DNA of 64,000 nt from Malus domestica (Eukaryota > Streptophyta > Magnoliopsida > Rosales > Rosaceae): contig NC_091674.1 in assembly GCF_042453785.1 (NCBI RefSeq), positions 30,019,501 to 30,083,500 of the forward strand, written 5' to 3'. Below, one piece after another: positions 1 through 11,251 of the stretch (the first letter of the stretch is position 1; the number at the start of each line of letters is the position of its first letter). Below the pieces are notes generated by a model that saw nothing but the letters and a program-made list of their open reading frames with translations, did no database searches and had not been told where the DNA came from. The position numbers and the translations under genes are program-made.

Positions 1-1480
1 TTCAATTGGAGATTTGATTCTTGAACTAAAAATCAGTAGATATTGGTACCTGAATTTAGCATAATGTGGAACAATTAGCCATTTTGCTAATTCCGTTAAA
101 CCTTCCATCTAAAATATAATGTTTAAACGGGCAAAAAATGGATGGATGTTTAACAGAGTTAGCCAAAATGACCATTACTTTTTTTTTTTTGCCACACCAT
201 AGATTTGTTAAATTAGGTGTTAGATTAAAAAGTTGACGGAGTTCGAACACACGTCATGGGGCAAGGACAACACTCATCTCCATCGTTATAGTACAAAGTC
301 ACTTGCACCAATACTTCACATTATTATAAATTAAGGGATCAATACTCTTAGGTTTTTAATTCAAGGACCAAAATTTCAATAGAGGCTGTGACTTCAATTA
401 TCTTTTGAGTAAATTGTAGCAACGATCATTTAACTTTAACTCAATTGGAGCAATGGTTAATCAACTAAAAATTCATTATCATTGGTCCCTCAAGTCATCA
501 AAACGTGCATCTATGGTTCCTCAACTTTAATCAAACTGAAGAAATGATCCCTTAACTTTAATCCAATTGAAACAATAGTCCCTCAACTTTAACCCAAGTG
601 TAGTAATGGTCATTCCAACATAACTCATTTTGAAAAAATTCTAACGAAGTTGACGAAAATAACCATACTTATACGTTTTGATGAGTTGAAAGACCTTAAT
701 TGTAGCAATATTCATTACAACATAACTCATTTTGATAAAATTCTAACGAAGTTGACGAAAATGATCATAGCTATACGTTTTGACGAGTTAAGAGACCAGT
801 GGTAATATATTTTTAATTGATGGACCATTAATCTAATTTGATTAAAATTGAGAGACCATTAATACAATTGACTTTTATCTCTTCAATTCCCAAGGGTTTT
901 TATATTAACAGCCCACATTAAAATTTAATATTAAATGACTTATTTACTCTACTATGCAATTATAATTTTGACCTTATTAGGTTTAAAAAAAAAAATAAAG
1001 ATTTATAAATACACCCCAAATCACTTTTAGCGTATTATTATTTTCTCAACTATCAAACATGTTGATTAAGAAAAATTGTTTTTGATGAATGGAACACGAA
1101 ATCGATGTTTCAGAAACTTCAAATGAGGTAAGACTTCATAGTTTTCATTGTTTTAGTGATTTCGATGACATCGATAATTATTTAATCTTGCGTTTGCTGC
1201 ATTATTTAAACTTCTATATTCATATTCATCTTTTATTTTCAATTCCTGAAAATAAAAAATGAGTGTTATAAGATTTGAGAAATGTGTGATGTAAAGAAAA
1301 TGTGGGGTGTATGTACAAAATATAAGATGTATATTAAGAATGTGGGGTGTGGGGGTATTATGGGAAAGTAAGTGAGGTGTATTAAGATAATTTTTAACTG
1401 AAAAAACAAATGTGGGGTGTATTAAGTTTGTGAGATTTATTCAATAATTTGTGAGGTGTTAATATAATTAGCAATTCCCT
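1..1480. repeat. AT-rich repeat-filled spacer upstream of AMSH1
   Basis: No gene is seen. Two degenerate repeat blocks fill it. Around 400-880 short phrases of the type 'ggtccctcaactttaa' recur, and a unit of about 100 bases is tandemly duplicated at 599-698 and 701-797, sharing 'ttctaacgaagttgacgaaaa' in part. Around 990-1470 a second block has 'acacccca' at its left side and its reverse complement 'tggggtgt' repeated four times to the right, as in an old foldback MITE. No target-site duplication could be assigned. The AMSH1 leader begins after about 1500. Confidence 0.5.
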
Positions 1481-1499
1481 ATCATTTATTTTTTTTAAT

Positions 1500-1725
1500 T
1501 TTTACATCTTTCCCAATGTACCCCCGCGAGACAGTTAGAATTACATCCCCCTTTGCAACGCACCCGTTCTTCACCTCTTTTTCCTCTGAGCACGAAGCCG
1601 CCATTGACGACCTTCCCCCGAGCTTCCATACTCAGAAGCTGGCATCGGAACGAGAAAACCCTAGCTTCTCGATCCCAGAGGATGTTGCGTGTGTAGAAAG
1701 AAAGAAAAAATTGGGAAATTAGAAG
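1500..1725 (+). promoter_or_regulatory. Probable AMSH1 5' leader
   Basis: A markedly less AT-rich stretch directly before the AMSH1 start, containing 'ctcgatcccagagg' and an open upstream frame beginning at 1516 (68 codons, stop just before the AMSH1 ATG at 1726). The upstream frame has no recognisable product; it may be a uORF or chance. The transcription start was not located. Confidence 0.35.
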
Positions 1726-4700
1726 ATGAGGTCGTCGTCTTCTTCCGATAGAATTAACATTGCTGCGAGTGCTCAGAGACTCGATGTCGACAATCGGATT
1801 CCTCTGCGTATTTACTTTCGGATCGCAAACAATGTCCTCAAGCAGGTTTCACTTCACTCTCTCTCTCCCTCCTTAATTTATCAGCAATTTTGCGAATTAA
1901 ATTTCCATTAATTTAGAATTTAGGTTGGGAATTTCGAATTAATTTTGTTAATTTTACTTATATGGGAGTAGAATTTGGATTTTAGATGCTGCGTTCTGCT
2001 CTCTCTCTTTTTTAATTTTTATTTATTTATTTAGATATGAGAATTATAGGTAATTTGAGTTTCAGAAGCTCAAATATGTTGTATAGATCATTAGGGTTTC
2101 GGAGGATGTCAAAAATTTAAATTTGTAGCTTTCGGTCGATAGGACCCGAAGGATCAATGGGATCACAGAAAATAGTTGAAGAAGAACAGACACAACAAAT
2201 TTGATCGCTTCGCTTGTAGGGATCATCATTTTGTTGAGAGTATCAATCCCATGTTGGAGAGAGGAGGGACTTGCATGTGCTTATAAGTAATTGAGTTACT
2301 TCTCATATTGCCAATTGGTTTTGGGATGACAAGTTGTCCATCGTGTGAAGCCCAACGGCCACACGTGGTCTATGTTACCCGATTTGTGTTGCCCACGTGC
2401 TAGACTTGAAAATTCGCCACACTTGAGGCGGCTTGTTGCGAGTATCAATCACACATCCGGGAAAGGAGGGACCTTGCATATGCTTATAAGTAATTGGGCT
2501 ATTCCCTATATTGCCAATGGGTTTTATGGTGGAACCTCAACTTTCTTCACATTCAAGTAGGAAATAACTACATCAAGGAAAGTAATGCAGTTTCTATGGC
2601 GAGAACAAAAGCAACATTCTAGACAGTTTCCGTGCTTGACACACGCAAATTATGGAAATTTATCGATTTTGTAGTGAGGGCTTTGCTATTCTGGTGTCAA
2701 TGTATGCTATCTTGTGCATTCATATTCTAATACATGTCCTCCATGCGTGCATATCCGGTGCTGCAATAATGTAAACCAAAGTGCATTTTCCTCATAATAT
2801 TCCAATGTTATATAGATTATGGTATCAATCTTTTATTGTTCCTTTGAGATTCTTGTCCTTTTTATATTACATGAATATGATTAAAAATGTATTTCCCCCA
2901 CAGTTTAGTTTCTTGTTTTCGTTTAAAACGTCTTTTCAGCTCCTAATAAATTTGTCTATTTCAAGGCTGACATATTTCGACACGAGAAGAATATTATAGA
3001 CCTATACATTATGCTACTAAGGTTTTCAAGGTACGTATGAAAGCACCACTCAATTAATTATACAGTCAGCTAGGTTATATGAAGTAGGGCAAAAGTATAC
3101 ACAAAATGTTGGCGGACATACACAAAAATGCGTAAAAATAATGGTGAAACTTTTTGGTTTTCTACTTCAGTTTGGTCTCTGAGACAATACCGTGTCATCG
3201 AGACTATAGAGCATCTGTTCAAGGAGAGAAGGTTTTCTTGAAAAAGGTAATTTTATCATATCATCTTTAGTTATAATAGAAGTTATTTTTATTTCTCTGT
3301 TTCTATGCACTTTATAATTTCGGTTTTTTGCTTTAGAAATTGTTTGATGCTCTGAATGAGCTCGAGGAGCTCAAGCCAGCAGTGAAACAGAAATTTAAGC
3401 CAACAGTGAAACAGAAGAGCGATGAGTTTAACAGAATATATGGAAAGTTGAACAACGGGTGGAGCCATAATCACCAAATTGATTTTGTGGCATCCCCTCT
3501 CAAGAAGCAATCTTTGATTAGCTACGATGCAACCAAGGTACAGTTAGTGCTTACTTCTTTATCATACTAGTGGACATTAGACGTGTTTCATAAGAAAAAA
3601 ACCGGAAACTACGGATTTCAATTTTCATTCTTTGACTCTGTTGCCTGCCAGTTTCATTTCCTCCTTATACTTTGCTTCCGACTGATACTATTATACGTTT
3701 CCTGTTGAAACAATTTTTACTTCCTTATGGTATTACATGTATGACAGGCAGCAGGACCAGCTGCAAGAGAACTTGTCCATCAACCTCTAAGGTCTCAACA
3801 ATTTTCCTATGCCAGGCCTTTGGAGCATCAATTTCGCAAACTGTAAGTATTTATATACTTTACAAAGGTATCTTCTTTATATTCTTATAAAAACACTAAG
3901 AATATGCCCTACATGCTTTACGCACAAAATTTAGTTTAGTTCCATGAGAGGGTAATTTGAGGTTTTCCTGAATCGAGATAATTATGCATATAACCTTTTA
4001 TGTACACGTGGAATTTTAAAAAGGATTTCCAGCTGCATATTAATGGAAAAAAAAGCGCATTTTGAGAGCCATCTTATCTGAGGCCAAGATTATTCTGCAT
4101 GTGAAATTTGCTAATATGTCATTGCATTTTAACCTTCTTTTTGTTTCTACTTTCTGTCTCGTCTCATATTTGCCACACATGTACTGTATGGGGATAGTGA
4201 GAAAATGAGTTAAGTTTGATATTATGAAATGCTCCTGATCTTGATTGCCCTTGCTTGTTTGCCTTCTGTAGATCCATAGTTCCACGTCCAAATGAGGAAA
4301 CTCTTTCCAGACATTCTGTTTTGGGCCCAAATGGGCTTAATGGACAGTGGCAGCCACCCAAAAGTGATATAGGGGTATGATGCTATCTGACTATTGTTTT
4401 TGGTTCAAAGTAGAAAAAAGGAATGTTCACTTTTCTCTTAAATTGTAGGTTCAGTATCCAAGTATTTTAGACTTGACTCCTGTTGAAATCCCAAGGTATG
4501 TCTCCTGGTTAACTTTCTGAAGCTCTTTTTTGGGTTTTCTGTACCTCCAGTTGCAGTTGCAATGGATCTAAATAATGGTTTAGGAATTCTTTTTATCTTT
4601 CTTCATGGAGTAATGTGTTCAAACGGGAACTTGATTTTTAAACATTCTAGGCAGTTCTCATTCCTGATATGTTTCTGTTTTTGGTGAGTTTATACTTTTT

Positions 4701-6564
4701 GATCATTTTCTGGGCAAACAGACTGGGGCAGTCCATAGAAGATGAACATACAATTATAAAAGATGAAAAGACAAATATAAATGACGCTAGCGATTTGGAA
4801 CCTGAAAGGTCAAGTTTGGAACCAATTCTTACCCAGACTACTGATGGTGGCCAGAAGGATTGTACAGCAGAACTTTGCTCCCTCATTTCTTTTGAATCAA
4901 CAGAAACTCCTGATGATACAAAACTTGTCAGACAGCCTTCTCCTCCGCCTGTTCTTGCGGAAGTACAAGATTTGATCCCAGCAATTTCATCTCAAGCCTC
5001 TGAGGTAGAATGTGGACTGGAGACTCTTTCATCAGATGAACTTCGTGCTGAATCTCCCCTGGAATTACATATTGTAAGATCCATGACAAGTTATTTAATG
5101 TTTACTGTATTTTCTCCCTTTCTGGGCTTTCAGCTGTTTGTCAGGAACAAAAAATTAGAAAATTTTAAATGCAAGATCTTTCTGATGATAAAAACTTAAG
5201 ATAATTATTTGATCATGTATGCCAAAAACCAATGACATTGACAAAAAGCTGTTGGTTCTCCCCTTACCTAATAATTTGTTTCTCTATGCAGTCAACAACA
5301 ATGATGGAACATTTCATGAAGCTGGCTAAGTCAAATACTGACAAGAGCTTAGAGACTTGTGGCATCCTAGGAGGCTCACTAGTAAGTCTGCATAACTAAT
5401 TTACAAGGTCTTTGACTTCTTAAGATGCTAATGTTTTTATATTTCTATTCGTCAGAAAAACAGAAAATTTTATGTTACAGCTCTCATCATACCCAAACAG
5501 GAGTCAACTTCGAATTCGGTATGGCAGTTTTGTGCCTTTTGAACTATTTCATGTTTTGTTCTCACATATCAGTATACTTGGCCTGGAGATATAACTCTTG
5601 TCCACTGTACATTTTCTTAACAGTGTCAGGCCACGAATGAAGAGGAAATATTTGAAGTTCAGGATAAACAATCTCTCTTTCCTCTTGGCTGGATACATGT
5701 GAGTATTCAATCACTGATCAAAACATCATGCTTTGACCTTCCTCTGATTCATGGACTAAAGCCAGTTTCATATTTGATTTGTTTGTGATTTAGCAAAAAT
5801 AGTAACATTTCCATAACTCCTGGTTTCGTTTAAAGGATAATATGTAAATGTAATATGATAAAAAGCATGTCTGCAGTTGCATCTGTTTCAATGCCTAATC
5901 TATATATGCGTAAGTTTACCCTGGGATTCTCTTTTATTTCCAATCATTATGCTGACCATTCAATTGTTCACTATGGCACAATTTTCAGACGCATCCTACA
6001 CAGTCTTGCTTCATGTCGTCGATTGATCTCCATACCCATTATTCATATCAGGTGAATGCCTTTTACCTTCTGTGCATAGCTTTCTTTATCTCAGTTGGAA
6101 ACCAACTTTTAAGTGCTTAGAGGATATAAATTTATTTTTTATGGACAGAAGCTAAGATGTTAATGTACAAAATTATAAAACCGTGGTTTACACAAATGCT
6201 TCTTCCATGTTCAGATTATGTTGCCGGAAGCTGTTGCAATTGTCATGGCACCACAAGGTGGTTCAAGGTAAAAGATCGATCACATCTCCTTGAATATCTT
6301 GCATTATTGGTGGTGTGACCGTAGAAATCATTTTTACTGGCCTTGCATTGGTTTTGGTACAATATCTTTTGGTTTTTTCACATGTACAGAACCCATGGCA
6401 TTTTCCGATTGACAAACCCAGGCGGCATGTCAGTCATTAGACAGTGCCAGCACCGTGGTTTTCATCCACACGATCAGCCACCAGACGGTGGACCCATTTA
6501 CAAGACCTGTGCAGATGTTTATATGAACCCCGATCTAAAGTTTGACGTTATTGATCTTCGATAG
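1726..6564 (+). CDS. AMSH1: AMSH1-type JAMM/MPN+ ubiquitin isopeptidase
   Basis: Zinc metalloprotease that removes ubiquitin chains from cargo at endosomes/ESCRT-III; plant AMSH proteins act in vacuolar sorting, endocytosis and autophagy (family knowledge). Fourteen exons join in frame with GT-AG ends: 1726-1845, 2966-3030, 3171-3246, 3337-3537, 3748-3842, 4272-4374, 4449-4495, 4722-5073, 5292-5381, 5456-5518, 5624-5698, 5989-6051, 6215-6267, 6390-6564, giving 525 aa (Arabidopsis AMSH1 is about 507). Residues 1-120 are the MIT-like N-terminal region (DVDNRIPLRIYFRIANN, then IIDLYIMLLRFSSLVSETIP). Residues about 354-525 are the MPN+ domain: ETCGIL with catalytic Glu374, then HTHPTQSCFMSSID, a perfect HxH-x7-S-x2-D zinc motif (His429, His431, Asp442). 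It ends in DVIDLR as family members do. 'RQPSPPPVLAEVQDL' and 'NHGIFRLT'-like text fit AMSH1 better than AMSH3. Intron 1 carries a TRIM. Confidence 0.95.
2232..2549 (+). mobile_element. TRIM retrotransposon in AMSH1 intron 1
   Basis: Terminal-repeat retrotransposon in miniature, about 318 bases. Each LTR (about 100-116 bases) begins TGTTG, contains 'cttataagtaatt' and 'catattgccaat', and the right one ends in 'ctttcttca'. The internal part (from about 2331) includes 'gtgtgaagcccaacgg' and 'cccacgtgctagacttgaa', and ends in a purine tract before the second LTR at 2434. Flanks are 'cattt' (2227-2231) and 'cattc' (2550-2554), a 5-base target duplication with one mismatch. The left LTR end is degraded, so the insertion is old. 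Related copies lie at 10651-10803, 15062-15241 and 46107-46522. Confidence 0.75.
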
Positions 6565-6830
6565 TTGGGCAAACGGTATTCAGATGGCTAACCTTCATTC
6601 CTGCAATTGTTCATATATATTTGAGTACAATATTCGATTTATAGAATTGGCCCGTCGTATGTACAAGTATTCTTTTTTGTGTGTAAAGCATGAAATGTTG
6701 CCAGGCATGGCTTCAACTTGGAAGACTTGGGAACTGTTTGTCTTTTGTCGATTAGGCAAGTGTTTAAGTGCATAATTAAGCATTGGGGTCGAAGTATGTT
6801 GCGAAAATGACTTGCATTTTACGGGTTTTT
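6565..6830 (+). other. AMSH1 3' flank / probable 3' UTR
   Basis: AT-rich sequence directly after the AMSH1 stop with no further coding signal. It contains several T-rich stretches typical of plant 3' ends, but no single polyadenylation signal stands out. The segmental duplication described from 6830 begins at its end. Confidence 0.4.
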
Positions 6831-6956
6831 GATGTACAGATTCGTCTGAATTTTTTGGTAACCTTAATCGTTTTCATTTTATGTGAAAGGAAGAAGGGTT
6901 ATAAAAAACGAGTAGGGTTACCGGAAACGTCTTTATTTGATACTTTTTGTTAAAAA

Positions 6957-8773
6957 CACTGTTCTAAAAATCTCTGCCTAGGCACTAGGCGGTAGGCCAC
7001 TATTCTGGTTTCCCTAGGCATTTGATAATTAAGAAAGGGGACTTAGACTTGCATAGGTGCTTACGTAGACTGCTTAGGCGCCCGCCTAATCCGTCCAGAC
7101 TCGTCTAGACGCATGTCTAGGTCGCGATTCTTATTTAGACGGAAAATATATAACTTTCATTTTGCATTTTATTTTTTTTCAATAAATTGTAACATAGGCC
7201 ATACCTCTCACTTTCAAAGCGATAAGTATCACTGCAACGCCATTCTGTGATCTTATAGTTGAGAAATAAGAACGGGATAAGCTCCTTACAAAAGTACTTC
7301 TGCATACAGAAAATGGGCCTAGTAGAGAAAATAAAAAAGCCTACAAGATTGACTCATAACTGAAAGGATTACCCCCTGCCCCCCTCCCCCCTGCCCCCCT
7401 ATCTTGCTAACAAGAAAAAGAAGCCTTATTAGTTAATCAAGATCAGTAAAGCGGGAAGAAATTAACCAAGCAAAGGATACTGAAAGCGATGAAGCAAAGA
7501 AGGTCAACCTGAAGAGCGGCATCTGTTTTCCAAAAGACAGTGTCAAGAGACCCATTCTCGATAGAGGAGAGCAGGACAGAAGACAGGGCCAAACGAGAGC
7601 TTGAATGGACAGGCAAGGGGCAGACTGATTGCACTTACCAGGCACATGACTTATTGACTTAAAAGTAAGCCAAAAAACAGAAGAGATTTGCTTACAGAAG
7701 TACTATCCATATTAATAACGGGAATATATCTATTTGAAGGAAGGTACTCGTGTACGGGAATCAAAGTGATTAGAAGAGAACTGAGCTTTCAGCGAAGAAC
7801 GAAGAAGCAAGGGACATCTATACTTTATATTAACTTTATGTTTTCTCTCTTTTAATTGATTGGATAGGTTCTTTCTTTTGTTTACTGTAGTATTAGATGT
7901 ACTTCTTTCCTCATGTTTCATTCCCTACTTAGTCTATCACCGTTTGGTACGTGGGACGGGATGAAACTGAGTGGGACGAGACGTTCCGTCCCACGTTTGG
8001 TGTGCCTAAAACGGGAGAAACGCGCTGTTCCACGGAACGAATTTTGGGTGAATTTTCGTTCTGCCTCACTCCCTGGAACTACTCGTTCCACATCTGTGGA
8101 ACACAAAATTATAACCTCTCAATCTCCATATTCTTCCTCCTTGTTTCCATCCGAGGGCATCTTTGCTCCATCTCCGTTCCGTCCAGTCCCGTCCCGTCTC
8201 ATTCCATTATGTTCCGTCCCGTCCCATCTGCATACCAAACGATACCTAAGGTCATAGTCAATAGTAGTCTTTCGGTTGCTGTACTATTCCAATTTGCCTA
8301 TTTTCTCTAGTGATTTAAGTTATAGTACTTCCTCAGAGGGATTGAACTAGCCTTTTGACTAAATAGATATGTGCATGGAGAGGTAATCCTTCCCTACAGG
8401 CAAAAAGGAGAGTGCCTTTCTAGCAGAAACAAGTAAAGGAAGAAACAAAAGCCTTCGACTGAGTAAACTAGGATTTAATTTCCGTAAGCCTGTTAGTGCA
8501 AGTGCAACTCGTCTGGAAGAGATTTTAAGGGAGATTGTTAGATGAACATACATTATGTGTTTTTTTTCCATGTCTTCATTATATTTTAATACTTTACAAT
8601 CTATGTCATTTTATTTTGTAATTTATTTATTCCAATGTAATATGTATTTTCAAGTATAATCAGACACTTATTTATATGATATATAATGAATATATGCTTA
8701 AATCCGCTAAGCTACCTAGGCGCTAGATCCCAATCTGCTACCTGATTAGTAATTAGTGTCTTTCAAAACTTTG
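6957..8773. mobile_element. hAT-like non-autonomous element, about 1.8 kb
   Basis: Present in duplication copy A and absent at the matching point of copy B (about 15540), so the limits are set by comparison. Ends are related in inverted orientation: left 'cactgttctaaaaatc', right (reverse complement) 'caaagttttgaaagac'. Flanks 'gttaaaaa' (6949-6956) and 'attgaaaa' (8774-8781) match at 6 of 8 bases, as expected for a decayed 8-base hAT target duplication. Subterminal 'cctaggc' motifs occur near both ends. It encodes no transposase and carries a second foldback at 7936-8246. Confidence 0.55.
7936..8246. mobile_element. Foldback MITE nested in the hAT-like element
   Basis: About 310 bases with inverted ends: left 'atcaccgtttggtacgtggg', right reverse complement 'aggtatcgtttggtatgcag', followed on both sides by 'gggacggga' repeats (for example 7964 and 8190-8225). 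The interior is GC-richer than the surroundings. No target-site duplication could be fixed, so the superfamily is left open. Confidence 0.6.
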
Positions 8774-8820
8774 ATTGAAAATACATCACTTTTACCTTTC
8801 CACAAGAAAGAAACCAATTC

Positions 8821-8923
<103 letters not shown>

Positions 8924-9239
8924 GAGTGGGCCTAGAGAATTACATTATCTTCTTCCTTCCATTTTTTCACCAATTCCTCTCTCTCCCTCTGTGGAAAGGA
9001 ACCAATTCCTCTCTCTCAAGGAGTGGGCCTAGAGAATTACATTATCTTCTTCCTTCCATTTTTTCTCTTGAGCTTTTTCAATGAAAGAAAAGAATCTTAA
9101 ACTGGGTACCACCAAACCATACGATAGAAATGATTCCTCATGAGTCGGTCCATATATAGTTCCCTTTTACATGAACACGCTGATATGATGATTGCTTGGT
9201 TGTGGTCCACCAAAAAGCAATACTTCAAGCAATATCACT

Positions 9240-9457
9240 GGACTTGGATTCTCTGCCCTCCCAATTCGGTGCCCTTCCCGTGCCCTCATGTTTGTGTGGT
9301 CACGGTTAAGCCACGTCAATATTTTATATTACTATTTTTTTTGTCTTATTATTTTTATAAAAAACAATATAAAATGTTAGCATGGATTAACCGTGACCAC
9401 ACAAAACAGGAGGGCACGGGAAGGACACCGAAATGGGAGGGCAGAGAATCCAAGTCC
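9240..9457. mobile_element. Mutator-type MITE with 9-base target duplication
   Basis: 218 bases. The two ends are long, nearly perfect inverted repeats: left 'ggacttggattctctgccct' onward and right the reverse complement of the same text, with matching sequence reaching to the short central AT-rich part, so it folds almost end to end. Identical 9-base flanks 'aatatcact' lie at 9231-9239 and 9458-9466, the size made by Mutator-like transposases. Duplication copy B has no element at the equivalent site (about 15795-15825). Confidence 0.93.
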
Positions 9458-9990
9458 AATATCACTACGGCGGTATATCAAGTCAATAACTCATTGCCAT
9501 TATTAATGTATTTTGACTGGATGACACATTGGCAAACATACTTAATTTACATAGTAATTGGTGATAGGATTTAGGTAAGTTTAGGTCCATACCCTTATTA
9601 ATGATCGTTAATTAGGACGACTTAGATGAAATAGGACGTTAACGTGCCACTGTCCCAAACAAATCAAATGATGTTATGTGAAATCGTTAATACATATCAA
9701 CAAACGAGTGATAAATTAAGACACCGACACAAGCAAGCGCACCTTCGCCTTACCTATGTTGAAGTACCCTTGTACCCAACAAGGGTTCTTTCTCATGTGA
9801 CTCACTATTGCTGAATGCTGATCCAGCAAGGTACCAAGTCAAAGTGGTTCCCACATATGCACACGATGAGTGGTTTATCAACATTGTGTCCTTGTGGTTG
9901 TGGGGAAGTCCCTGCATCTTAATCATCCACCCTAAAGAGTGGAAAAGGAGACTAGTCACATGGCCAGTTGCCATGCAAGGATTTTGAGGT

Positions 9991-10650
9991 AATAAGCGAC
10001 CTCGAAGCTGTCTTTGCTTTGAAGTTTATAGCACAAAACACACTTAACCATGTCATTTTCACCGATTCTAAACAAATCTATAGCTTCTGTTCAGTTATAT
10101 TTCTCAACCTTTTTGCTTTTGGGAGTTTTAGTGGGGAGATTCTAAACAAAACTGGTTTGCATGCTTCTGTTGTGTTACGTAAAAGTTGGGTTTCTTTAAT
10201 TTCTTTCACTTTTGTTTCTAGTCAGAAAGGAACAATGGGCTTTGAGAAGTTTGGTTTACTTTGAATTTGGAGGGCTCAAGGAGAGTATCTGTAGGTACAC
10301 GTTCTCCATTGCTACGACTTGGTTGAGCAAGATAGCTTCTGTTTTGTACACTTTGAGCTTTTTTTGTTTTTTTACTGATAAAAACAAGTCCTATGTCTTT
10401 TTGTCTGTAAATATCTTATGTAGGGTTTGGTAAAAACATGACAGGTATTTTCTCATCTCTAGCTTGTTTATGGTTATCGATTGCATCAGTTGGACTTGTG
10501 TCCATTTCGACACTATGTATCTGCCTGCCTGGCCTTAAACTATCGTCTAACGTTTAGTCTTAAGCTGAGTTGAGTGTGATGAGGGCGATCGGTCCTCATC
10601 ACGCGAATTATTTGTGATTCTCGATGAAACTCAGCAGCACCTGTTTGTTG
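9991..10650. other. Spacer, no gene recognised
   Basis: Unique-looking AT-rich sequence between duplication copy A and the TRIM/LARD block. Open frames at 9968-10433 are short and have no recognisable domains. A small inverted repeat (gctgagtt ... aactcagc enclosing gtgatgagg ... cctcatcac) lies at about 10564-10637. Confidence 0.4.
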
Positions 10651-10803
10651 GAAGTGAAGAAAGTTGAGGTTTCACCATTAAACCAATTGGCAATATGGAG
10701 AATAGCCCAACTTACTTATAAGCCCATGCAAGGTCCTTCATCCAATCAATGTGGAATACATTCTCAATAGATGTCATATAGCCAATTGGTTTTATGGTGG
10801 AAC
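10651..10803. mobile_element. TRIM LTR fragments in inverted arrangement
   Basis: 10651-10767 is a reverse-orientation copy of the TRIM LTR ('gaagaaagttgaggtttcac' through 'cttacttataagcccatgca'). It is followed at about 10770-10803 by the end of a forward-orientation LTR ('gccaattggttttatggtgg'), cut off by the LARD at 10804. The rest of that forward TRIM resumes at 15062 on the other side of the LARD. Confidence 0.7.
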
Positions 10804-11251
10804 TGTAGGAACTTGTAAACAAACAAACACCAAGACCAAAACATGAACCACAAACAAAAGGAAACCAACCCAGTTATGTGCACATAAATAACCAGAAATG
10901 AAAACATACCTGCAGCTGCACCAGAACTCGTAGCCATTGCAGCAAACTTTCAGTGATCCTTCTCTTCTCTTGCAGATTGTCAAGAGCTCGACTCACAGAT
11001 AGGTTATGGTCCAATATGAGCGTTAGTTCTGTGAGAAGAGAGGTCACTATATATATACATATAGACTTCACCAAAATAGATCAGGATTTCCTATCAAAAT
11101 CCTCATCGGAAACAAACACTTGTTTCCTGATGCTAACCAAAATCCTTTTCAATCAAGGATCAACATTCCTTTCATCAATAGGACTTTCTATCCAAATTGA
11201 ATACCTATAACTGGTCCTAAAACTTCTCTATCTCATACTCATATTCTTACA
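10804..11251 (-). repeat. LTR of the LARD-like element (3' LTR on minus strand)
   Basis: 448 bases, nearly identical to 14614-15061. On the minus strand it starts TGTAAGAATATG and ends GTTCCTACA. It contains an AT-rich 'ctatatatatacat' (11049-11061), a possible TATA region. Open frames here are shared with the other LTR and have no recognisable product. Confidence 0.93.

Noticed and set aside
4040..4361. Minus-strand frames of 65-96 aa within AMSH1.
   Set aside because: Antisense to AMSH1 intron 5 and exon 6; explained as shadow frames.
7913..8310. Overlapping 110-120 aa frames on both strands.
   Set aside because: They come from the GC-rich foldback element 7936-8246; the protein text is repetitive and has no domain.
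10792..11210. Repeated open frames (MTICKRREGSLKV... and MVKSICIYIV...) seen also at 14542-15020.
   Set aside because: They lie within the two LTRs of the LARD, so the repetition comes from the LTR pair and not from a gene family.
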